From Pseudomonadota bacterium (GTDB lineage: Bacteria > Pseudomonadota > Alphaproteobacteria > Sphingomonadales > Sphingomonadaceae), in contig JAEWCW010000036.1 of assembly GCA_023390415.1 (NCBI GenBank), forward strand, positions 1-16,531: a stretch of 16,531 nt of DNA. The letters are read 5' to 3'. Shown here piece after piece: positions 7,297 through 12,875 of this stretch. The first letter of the stretch is position 1; each line of letters starts with the position of its first letter. A model generated the notes under the pieces. The model was not told where the DNA came from and searched no databases. It saw nothing but the letters and a program-made list of their open reading frames with translations. The translations under genes were made by a program, and so were the position numbers.

Positions 7297-10161
7297 ATGC
7301 GCAACACAATGTGGCTGGGCATCGGCCTCAGCGCGATGCTTCTCGCCGGCTGCGCGAGCGTCGATTCACCGGCACCCGCGGCGAGCGCCGCGGTCCAGCC
7401 CGCCGCCGCAGCGACCTGGCCGCACGAGCGGAGCGACCTGCCCGTCGATCCGAACATCCGCTTCGGCGCCCTGCCCAACGGCATGCGCTACGCGATCATG
7501 CGCAATTCGACCCCGCCGGGCGCCGCCTCGCTTCGCCTCCGTTTCGACATCGGGTCGCTCGCCGAGGCCGAGGACCAGCGCGGCGTCGCGCATTTCGTCG
7601 AGCACCTCGCGCTCAACGAGACGCGCAACGTGCCCGAAGGCGAGTTCATCCGGATCCTCGAGCGCCACGGGCTGCAGTTCGGGCCCGACACCAACGCGAT
7701 GACCAGCTTCGATCAGACCGTCTACATGCTGGAGCTGCCGCGGGCCGAGCCGGCGACCGTCGACACGGCTTTGTTCCTGATGCGGGAGGCGGCAAGCGAA
7801 GCGACCTTGTCTCAGGCCGTCATCGACCGCGAGCGCAACGTCGTCCTCTCCGAGGAGCGCACCCGGGCGACTCCGAGCTATCGCATGGTGCTCGACGAAT
7901 TCACCGCCCTCTTCCCGGGTGACCTGCTTCCGAACCGCTTTCCGATCGGATCGACCGACGTCATCCGCAACGTCACCCCCGAACGCGTCCGCGCCTTCTA
8001 TGACAGCTATTACCGGCCCGAACGGGCGACCCTGATCGCCGTCGGCGATTTCGACGTCGCCGAGATGGAGACGAAGATCCGCGCCCGCTTCTCGGACTGG
8101 CAGGGCCGCGGACGAGCCGGCGCCGAGGTCCCGTCGCCCGTGCTTCAGCCGCGCGGCGTGGAGACCCGCACCTTCTCCGAGCCGGGCCTCCCGACCCGGG
8201 TGACGATGAGCTGGGTCTCCCCCTATGACGACGGCCCCGACACCCGCGCGAAGAGCTTCGAACAGGTCCGGGAGCTGCTCGGCCTCGCCGTCATCAACCG
8301 CCGGCTCGAACGGCTCGCGCGCGGCGACAATCCGCCGTTCATCGGCGGCGGTTTCGGACGCCACCATCAGGGCCAGCGCGGCGAGGTCGTCCAGGGAGTC
8401 GCGGTCGCGCGGCCGGGCGAATGGGCGCGCGCGCTCGAGACGATCGAGCAGGAGCAGCGCCGCGCGCTCGAGCATGGCTTCACGCAGGCCGAGCTCGACC
8501 GCGAGATCGCCGAATGGCGCACCGCGCTGACCAGCGCCGCCGCCGGCGCCGCGACCCGCACCTCTCCCGCCCTCGCCCAATCGATCGTCAACAACCTCAA
8601 CGAACAGGACGTTGTCCAAACGCCTGCCCAGCAACTCGCTCTGTTCGAGGAAGCGGTCGCCGCCATCACCCCGGCCCAGGTCCACGAGGCGACGCGGCGC
8701 CTGTTCGCCGGCAGCGGCCCGCTCATCTATCTCGCCACCCCGACGCCGGTGGAGAATGGGGGGGCGGCGGTCCGCACCGCCTTCGACCGCTCGCGCGCGT
8801 CGCCAGTCGCGGCGCCGACCGCGCAGGCGGCGCGAACTTGGCCCTATCAGACTTTCGGAACGCCCGGACAGGTCGCCGAGCGGCGCGAAATCGAGGGCAC
8901 CGGCGCAACCGCCATTCGCTTCGCGAACGGGGTGCGCCTGACGGTAAAGCCGACCGAATTCCGCGACGACGAGATCCTCGTCACCGTGCGCTTCGGAGAG
9001 GGCATTCTCGGCCTCTCGCCGGATCGCACCACCCCACTCTGGGGCTTCGCCAGCGGCGGGTTCGTCCAGGGCGGTCTTGGCCAGCTGAGCTACGAGGAAT
9101 TGCAGGAGGTGCTGACCGGCACCGTCTACAGCGTCGCCGCGAGCGCCAGCGAGGACAGCTTCGGCCTCGGCGGGCGAACCCGTCCGCAGGACCTCGCGCT
9201 GCAGATGCAGGTGCTCGCCGCCTACATGACCGATCCCGCCTGGCGCCCGAGCGGCTGGGAGCGGCTCCGCGCGCTCAGCGGAAGCACGCACGACCAGTTC
9301 GAGACCTCGCCGAGCGGAGTCTTCGGCCGCGATTCCGCCGCTTTGCTCCGCTCGGGCCAGCGTCGCTACGTCACCCCAAGCCGCGAGGAGATGGCTGCGA
9401 CCACGATCGCCGATCTCCGCGCCGTCGTCGGCCCGGCCTTCGCCAATGCGCCGATCGAGGTGATCATGGTCGGCGACGTGAGCGTAGACGAGGCGATCCG
9501 CCAGACCGCCGCGACCTTCGGCGCACTTCCGGCGCGCTCGCGCGTCGCACCGCCCAATCTCGACGTCCGCTTTCCCGCGGGCACGACCGCCGAGCGCACC
9601 CACAACGGCCGCGCCGACCAGGCGCTTGCCTTCGTCGCCTGGCCGACCACCGGCTTCTATTCGGACCAGCGCCGTGCCCGCGCGCTCAACGTGCTCAGCC
9701 GGGTCGTCCAGCTGCGCTTGCTGGACGAGATCCGCGAGCGCCAGGGCGCCGCCTACAGCCCGACCGCGTCGCACACCGCCTCGCAGGACGTTCCCGATTA
9801 CGGCTATCTCTATGCCCTCATCGAGACTCCGCCCGATCTCATCGAAGGCTTCCTGCGCGACGCCTCCGCCATCGCCCGCGACCTTCGCGAGCGACCGGTC
9901 ACCGCCGACGAGCTCGAACGCGCGCGGCGGCCTTTGGTCGAGCAGCTCCAGCGTGCGCGCAATAGTAGCAACGCCTGGTGGCTCGGCCAGCTGGGCGGAG
10001 TCCAGGAGGAGCCGCAGCGCGCCGAGAGCATCCGCGTGGGGATGGAGCAATATGCAGCGATCACCCCGGCCGAGTTGCAGGCGCTGGCGCGCCAATATCT
10101 GGTCGACGAGCGCGCGTTCAGGCTGCTGGTCCGGCCTTCGGCGGCAGCGGGAACGCCGTGA
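7297..10161 (+). CDS. M16-family (insulinase/pitrilysin-like) zinc peptidase, lipoprotein
   Basis: 954 residues from ATG 7297, with GGGGGG 9 nt upstream. Residues 1-19 are a lipoprotein signal (lipobox LAGC, Cys19), followed by an Ala/Pro linker to about 40. The N-terminal M16 half has the inverted zinc motif HFVEH at 99-103 in the usual context (GVAHFVEHLALNET). The distal ligand is most likely Glu179 in DRERNVVLSEE, 76 residues after His103, which fits the family spacing. The C-terminal half (about 540-950) repeats the M16 fold without a zinc motif, and contains the RLLDEIRERQGAAYSP segment typical of the substrate-binding half. Full-length two-half enzymes like this cleave small peptides in a closed chamber. 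It would act on the periplasmic side, anchored to a membrane. The adjacent divergent DUF885 operon suggests a peptide-degradation neighbourhood (inference). Confidence 0.93.
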   Translation: MRNTMWLGIGLSAMLLAGCASVDSPAPAASAAVQPAAAATWPHERSDLPVDPNIRFGALPNGMRYAIMRNSTPPGAASLRLRFDIGSLAEAEDQRGVAHFVEHLALNETRNVPEGEFIRILERHGLQFGPDTNAMTSFDQTVYMLELPRAEPATVDTALFLMREAASEATLSQAVIDRERNVVLSEERTRATPSYRMVLDEFTALFPGDLLPNRFPIGSTDVIRNVTPERVRAFYDSYYRPERATLIAVGDFDVAEMETKIRARFSDWQGRGRAGAEVPSPVLQPRGVETRTFSEPGLPTRVTMSWVSPYDDGPDTRAKSFEQVRELLGLAVINRRLERLARGDNPPFIGGGFGRHHQGQRGEVVQGVAVARPGEWARALETIEQEQRRALEHGFTQAELDREIAEWRTALTSAAAGAATRTSPALAQSIVNNLNEQDVVQTPAQQLALFEEAVAAITPAQVHEATRRLFAGSGPLIYLATPTPVENGGAAVRTAFDRSRASPVAAPTAQAARTWPYQTFGTPGQVAERREIEGTGATAIRFANGVRLTVKPTEFRDDEILVTVRFGEGILGLSPDRTTPLWGFASGGFVQGGLGQLSYEELQEVLTGTVYSVAASASEDSFGLGGRTRPQDLALQMQVLAAYMTDPAWRPSGWERLRALSGSTHDQFETSPSGVFGRDSAALLRSGQRRYVTPSREEMAATTIADLRAVVGPAFANAPIEVIMVGDVSVDEAIRQTAATFGALPARSRVAPPNLDVRFPAGTTAERTHNGRADQALAFVAWPTTGFYSDQRRARALNVLSRVVQLRLLDEIRERQGAAYSPTASHTASQDVPDYGYLYALIETPPDLIEGFLRDASAIARDLRERPVTADELERARRPLVEQLQRARNSSNAWWLGQLGGVQEEPQRAESIRVGMEQYAAITPAELQALARQYLVDERAFRLLVRPSAAAGTP
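10135..10154 (+). repeat. 20-bp direct repeat, copy 1
   Basis: CCTTCGGCGGCAGCGGGAAC is identical to 10478-10497. After four differing bases, TGACGA is again identical in both (10159-10164 and 10502-10507), so 26 of 30 positions match. This copy encodes the last residues of the M16 peptidase, and the shared TGA is its stop codon. Confidence 0.85.
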
Positions 10162-10212
10162 CGAGGGCCTAGGCAGCAAGAGCCGGAAACATCGGCCGGC
10201 TGGCCCGTTTCC

Positions 10213-10232
10213 CGAAGCGAAAGGACGCTTCG
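10213..10232 (+). promoter_or_regulatory. Hairpin presenting the dodecin Shine-Dalgarno in its loop
   Basis: CGAAGCG (10213-10219) pairs perfectly with CGCTTCG (10226-10232). The 6-nt loop AAAGGA holds the ribosome site, and the ATG follows the stem directly at 10233. A 7-bp GC-rich stem here would either display the ribosome site or block entry of the start codon, so control of translation by temperature or by a bound factor is possible. Confidence 0.55.
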
Positions 10233-10442
10233 ATGACCGACAATATCTACAAGGTGATCGAGCTGGTCGGGAGCTCCGAGACCAGCATCGAGGATGCCGT
10301 CTCGAAGGCGATCGAGCGCGCCTCAGCGACGCTCCGCGACATCCGCTGGTTCGAAGTGGTCAGCACGCGCGGCCATGTCGAGGACGGGCGGGTGGCGCAC
10401 TTCCAGGTGACCCTGAAGGTCGGCTTCACCCTCGCCGGCTGA
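10233..10442 (+). CDS. Dodecin, small flavin-binding protein
   Basis: 69 residues, the normal dodecin length. The sequence matches the family from end to end: MTDNIYKVIELVGSS, a helix (SIEDAVSKAIERASATL), then RDIRWFEV with the conserved Trp that stacks on flavin, GHVEDGRVAHFQVTLKVGF, and the end of the last strand. Dodecins assemble as hollow dodecamers that store flavins (or, in some lineages, coenzyme A) and shield the cell from free flavin photochemistry; cytoplasmic. ATG 10233 is set by AAGGA at 10221-10225. The gene lies 71 nt after the M16 stop; AGCCGG-N9-CCGGCT (10181-10201) is the only hairpin in the gap and lacks a T-run, so read-through from the M16 gene is possible. The stop is 3 nt from the stop of the convergent HxlR gene. 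Confidence 0.93.
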   Translation: MTDNIYKVIELVGSSETSIEDAVSKAIERASATLRDIRWFEVVSTRGHVEDGRVAHFQVTLKVGFTLAG

Positions 10443-10445
10443 AGG

Positions 10446-11129
10446 TCATGCGCAGCTGTTGAAGGCTCCGCCTTCAACCTTCGGCGGCAGCGGGAACAAG
10501 GTGACGAAGCGGAGGGCGGCCTGCCGGTCGCCCTCCAGCTTCAGCGCGCCCTCCCCCTCCAGCGCCTCGACCGGAACGCCGGCATAGACCGCCGCAGCGA
10601 CGGCCGGCGGCGGCCCTTCGAAGAGGAAGTCGGCGCCGTCCGCCGCGCCCCGCTCCGCCATGATCTCCCCGGCGGCGATCCGGACTCGGTAGCTTTCGCG
10701 GCCGAGCCTGAACCCGGCCGAGACCGCGAAATCCCCGGCCCGCGCCGGATCGAACATCGTCCGGAAGGACAGCATCAGCGAGACGGCCGAGAGCGGAAGG
10801 CGCGGGTCGTGGAGCGGCGATCGGGCCGCCCAGCGGCCGAGCACCTGGAAGATCGGCTCCGACTCGTAACCCCAGGGGGTGAGCTCGTAGACCTGGCCCG
10901 AGGCCGGCGGATCGAGCCGCCGCCGGACGACGATCCCCGCGCCCTCCAGCCCTTCGAGCCGCTGGGTGAGAACGTTGGCGCTGATCCCGGGCAGGTCCGA
11001 GCGCAAGTCGCTGAACCTTTTCGGGCCGAGCATCAGCTCGCGCATCACCAGCAAAGCCCAGCGCTCGCCGACCAGATCCAGCGCATGCGCAGCGCCGCAG
11101 GCATCGCCGTAAGTTCTCTTATCTAACAT
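10446..11129 (-). CDS. HxlR-family transcriptional regulator with C-terminal extension
   Basis: 227 residues. Residues 1-100 are an HxlR winged helix: YGDACGAAHALDLVGERWALLVMRELMLGPKRF, then NVLTQRLEGLEGAGIVVRR and the wing to YELTPWG. Cys11 sits where several HxlR proteins (YodB, HypR) carry their redox or electrophile-sensing cysteine; whether it senses here is inference. Most HxlR proteins stop near 110-120. This one has about 115 more residues, an alpha/beta region resembling the SCP2-like tail seen in some longer members, possibly a ligand pocket. The start is unusual: there is no ribosome site, and a good promoter -10 box ends 11 nt before the ATG, which predicts a leaderless mRNA. It diverges from the VOC/DUF1428 operon over 68 nt, the usual arrangement for a local regulator acting on its neighbour and itself. 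Confidence 0.88.
   Translation of the reverse strand: MLDKRTYGDACGAAHALDLVGERWALLVMRELMLGPKRFSDLRSDLPGISANVLTQRLEGLEGAGIVVRRRLDPPASGQVYELTPWGYESEPIFQVLGRWAARSPLHDPRLPLSAVSLMLSFRTMFDPARAGDFAVSAGFRLGRESYRVRIAAGEIMAERGAADGADFLFEGPPPAVAAAVYAGVPVEALEGEGALKLEGDRQAALRFVTLFPLPPKVEGGAFNSCA
10458..10478. other. Hairpin between convergent dodecin and HxlR ends
   Basis: GTTGAAGGC and GCCTTCAAC pair over 9 bp with a 3-nt loop (TCC). It lies inside the last codons of the HxlR gene and 16 nt after the dodecin stop. A symmetrical stem between converging genes could help end or trim both transcripts, but neither side has a T-run. Its last base is also the first base of repeat copy 2. Confidence 0.45.
10478..10497 (+). 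repeat. 20-bp direct repeat, copy 2
   Basis: Identical to 10135-10154, 343 bp downstream. Here the repeat is antisense to the HxlR gene and encodes, on the minus strand, part of its LFPLPPK tail. The two copies bracket the whole dodecin gene. Confidence 0.85.
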
Positions 11130-11148
11130 CCCAGTTGCTTTTTATAAC
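11119..11148 (+). promoter_or_regulatory. Candidate promoter for the VOC/DUF1428 operon
   Basis: TATAAC (11143-11148) is a good -10 box. The best -35 is TTATCT (11119-11124) at 18 nt, only a half match. It overlaps the -10 box of the opposing HxlR promoter, and its -35 region lies in the first codons of the HxlR gene. The weak -35 would suit an operon that is repressed or activator-dependent. Confidence 0.4.
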
Positions 11149-11169
11149 TTAGCGGCGCATCACGGTCAA
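11141..11169 (-). promoter_or_regulatory. Sigma-70-type promoter of the HxlR gene
   Basis: On the minus strand TTGACC (11164-11169) and TATAAA (11141-11146) are spaced by exactly 17 nt, five of six matches to each consensus box. Transcription would start about 7 nt after the -10 box, within 3-5 nt of the ATG at 11129, so the mRNA would be leaderless. The flanking AGTT-N9-AACT half-sites (11133-11149) are a possible operator. Confidence 0.6.
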
Positions 11170-11197
11170 ACAGCGATTCGCTTTTGGGGAGAGCGCG

Positions 11198-11629
11198 ATG
11201 CCGAAAATGATCTTCGTGAACCTTCCGGTTACGGACCTCCAGCGGTCGATCGCCTTCTACAAGGCGGTCGGCGCCGAGCAGAACATGCAGTTCAGCGACG
11301 AGACCGCGGCCTGCATGGTCTTCTCCGAGGCGATCCACGTGATGATCCTCACCCACGACAAATATCGCCAGTTCACGAACAAGCCGATCGCAGATGCCCA
11401 TGCCTCGAGCCAGGTCCTGCTCTGCCTCAACACGAGCTCGCGGGACGAGGTCGATCGGATCACGGAATCGGCGGGCGCCTCGGGCGGGGTCGCCGATCCG
11501 GGGCCGGTGCAGGATCATGGCTGGATGTATTCGCGCAGCTTCGAGGATCCGGACGGCCATCATTGGGAGCTGGCCGGGATGGACATTGCGGCGCTGGCCG
11601 GCGCCGGCGAGGCCGAGGCCGCGGCCTGA
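11198..11629 (+). CDS. VOC (glyoxalase-fold) family protein
   Basis: 143 residues from ATG 11198, with GGGGAG 6 nt upstream. A single glyoxalase/bleomycin-resistance-type unit: MIFVNLPVTDLQRSIAFYKAVG opens the first beta-alpha-beta-beta-beta module and SRSFEDPDGHHWEL closes the second, with Glu124 at the usual metal-ligand position. VOC proteins bind a divalent metal and act on small electrophiles, aromatic diols or thiol adducts; this subgroup (lactoylglutathione-lyase-like) has no fixed substrate. The Ala/Glu-rich tail after 130 looks unstructured. It is first gene of a three-gene operon (20 nt to the next) under the divergent HxlR regulator. With a second VOC protein two genes on, a detoxification or catabolic role is inferred. 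Confidence 0.88.
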   Translation: MPKMIFVNLPVTDLQRSIAFYKAVGAEQNMQFSDETAACMVFSEAIHVMILTHDKYRQFTNKPIADAHASSQVLLCLNTSSRDEVDRITESAGASGGVADPGPVQDHGWMYSRSFEDPDGHHWELAGMDIAALAGAGEAEAAA

Positions 11630-11649
11630 GCTAAGACGGGAGAGAGACG

Positions 11650-12384
11650 ATGACCTATATCGAAGGCTTCGTGTTGCCGGTGAAGGCCGACAATCGCGAC
11701 GAATATCTCCGCCACGCCGCCCATGCCGCGCCGCTCTTTCGCGAGTTCGGAGCGACTCGAATGGTCGAGGCCTGGGCGAACGACGTCCCCGACGGCACGG
11801 TCACCGATTTCAGGCGCGCGGTCGCCGCCGAGGAGGGCGAGAGCGTCGTCTTTTCCTGGTTTGAATATCCCGACCGCGCGACCCGCGACGCCGCCAACGA
11901 GAAGATGATGTCCGATCCGCGGATGGCGGAAATGGGATCGACGATGCCGTTCGACGGCAAGAGGATGATCGTCTCCGGCTTCTCCGCGATCGTCGACGAG
12001 GGCGCCCCCGGCGGCATGGGCTATGTCGACGGCTTCGTCGCGCCCGTGCCGGAGGGCAATCGCGAGGCCTATCGCGACATGGCCGCCAAGGCCGCCGACG
12101 TGTTTCGCGAATATGGGGCGACCCGGGTGATCGAGGGCTGGGGCGACGACGTCCGCCACGGCCACACCACCGATTACTTCCGCGCCACCAAGGCCGATGA
12201 GGGCGAGAATGTCGTCTTCTCCTGGATCGAGTGGCCGTCCAAGCAGGCCCGCGACGAAGGCTGGGCGAAGGTGATGGCCGACCCCAGGATGCAGCCCGAC
12301 CACGCCAACATGCCGTTCGACGGCAAGCGCATGTTCTGGGGCGGGTTCGAGCCCATGCTGGACACCGCGAACAAGGAAGGCTGA
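11650..12384 (+). CDS. Tandem-duplicated DUF1428 protein
   Basis: 244 residues made of two copies of a DUF1428 domain: 1-116 and 123-238, joined by EGAPGG. An ungapped alignment by eye gives about 60 identities over 116 columns, so the copies are clear internal duplicates. Shared motifs are Y(I/V)(E/D)GFV.PV, FRE(F/Y)GATR, GE.VVFSW, M.DPRM and MPFDGKRM. DUF1428 (YbaA-like) proteins are normally single domains of about 117 residues with a dimeric alpha-beta barrel (ferredoxin-like) fold and no known reaction. Here one chain would supply both halves of the dimer, and each half can then diverge (for example EAW against EGW, FEY against IEW). GGGAGAGAG precedes ATG 11650. The next gene starts 8 nt after its stop, so this is the middle of a tight operon. 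Confidence 0.9.
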   Translation: MTYIEGFVLPVKADNRDEYLRHAAHAAPLFREFGATRMVEAWANDVPDGTVTDFRRAVAAEEGESVVFSWFEYPDRATRDAANEKMMSDPRMAEMGSTMPFDGKRMIVSGFSAIVDEGAPGGMGYVDGFVAPVPEGNREAYRDMAAKAADVFREYGATRVIEGWGDDVRHGHTTDYFRATKADEGENVVFSWIEWPSKQARDEGWAKVMADPRMQPDHANMPFDGKRMFWGGFEPMLDTANKEG

Positions 12385-12392
12385 CCCGCGCC

Positions 12393-12875
12393 ATGGACAA
12401 GATCACGCCCTGCCTCTGGTATGACGGCGATGCCGAGGCGGCCGCCGAATTCTACGTCTCGCTGCTTCCGGACAGCCGCATCGACCGCGTCGTGCGCTCG
12501 CCCGCCGACAATCCGTCGATGGACAAGGGCGGGGTGCTGATGGTCGATTTCACCCTTGCCGGGCAGAAATATTCCGCGCTGAACGGCGGGCCGGCCTTCA
12601 AGTTCACCGAAGCGGTGTCGTTCATCATCCAGTGCGAGGACCAGGCCGAGATCGACCGAATCTGGGACGCGATCCTGGAGAATGGCGGCCAGCCCTCCGC
12701 CTGCGGCTGGATCAAGGACCGCTGGGGCCTCGCCTGGCAGGTCACGCCCACCCGCCTGCTCGAGATGATCGGCAGCGACGACGGCGCCGGCGCGGAGCGG
12801 GCGATGAAGGCGATGATGGAGATGGTGAAGATCGATCTCCCCACCATCGAAGCGGCCTATCGCGGCGAGGCCTAA
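12393..12875 (+). CDS. PhnB-like VOC protein (3-demethylubiquinone methyltransferase-type domain)
   Basis: 160 residues from ATG 12393; the open frame to 12231 overlaps the DUF1428 gene and is rejected. The start MDKITPCLWYDGDAEAAAEFYVSLLPDSRI, the middle FTLAGQKYSALNGGPAFKFTEAVSFIIQCEDQ, and DRWGLAWQVTP with LLEMI near the end are the standard signature of the PhnB / '3-dmu-9_3-mt' VOC group. Despite that name, most members are not methyltransferases and their reaction is unknown. AAGGAAGG lies about 14 nt upstream, a weak site, so coupling to the DUF1428 gene 8 nt before is likely. It is last of the HxlR-controlled operon. Its TAA shares bases with the TAG of the opposing kinase gene (CTAA at 12872-12875). 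Confidence 0.9.
   Translation: MDKITPCLWYDGDAEAAAEFYVSLLPDSRIDRVVRSPADNPSMDKGGVLMVDFTLAGQKYSALNGGPAFKFTEAVSFIIQCEDQAEIDRIWDAILENGGQPSACGWIKDRWGLAWQVTPTRLLEMIGSDDGAGAERAMKAMMEMVKIDLPTIEAAYRGEA

Noticed and set aside
10181..10201. AGCCGG-N9-CCGGCT as a terminator of the M16 gene
   Set aside because: The stem is only 6 bp and no T-run follows, so it is not counted as a terminator.
10135..10497. The 20-bp repeats as target-site duplications of a mobile element
   Set aside because: The interval holds only dodecin and gene ends, with no transposase or terminal inverted repeats, and both copies lie within coding sequence.
12231..12392. Upstream extension of the PhnB-like VOC gene
   Set aside because: It would overlap the DUF1428 coding sequence by over 150 nt and adds Arg-rich sequence before the family's normal start at MDKITPCLWY.
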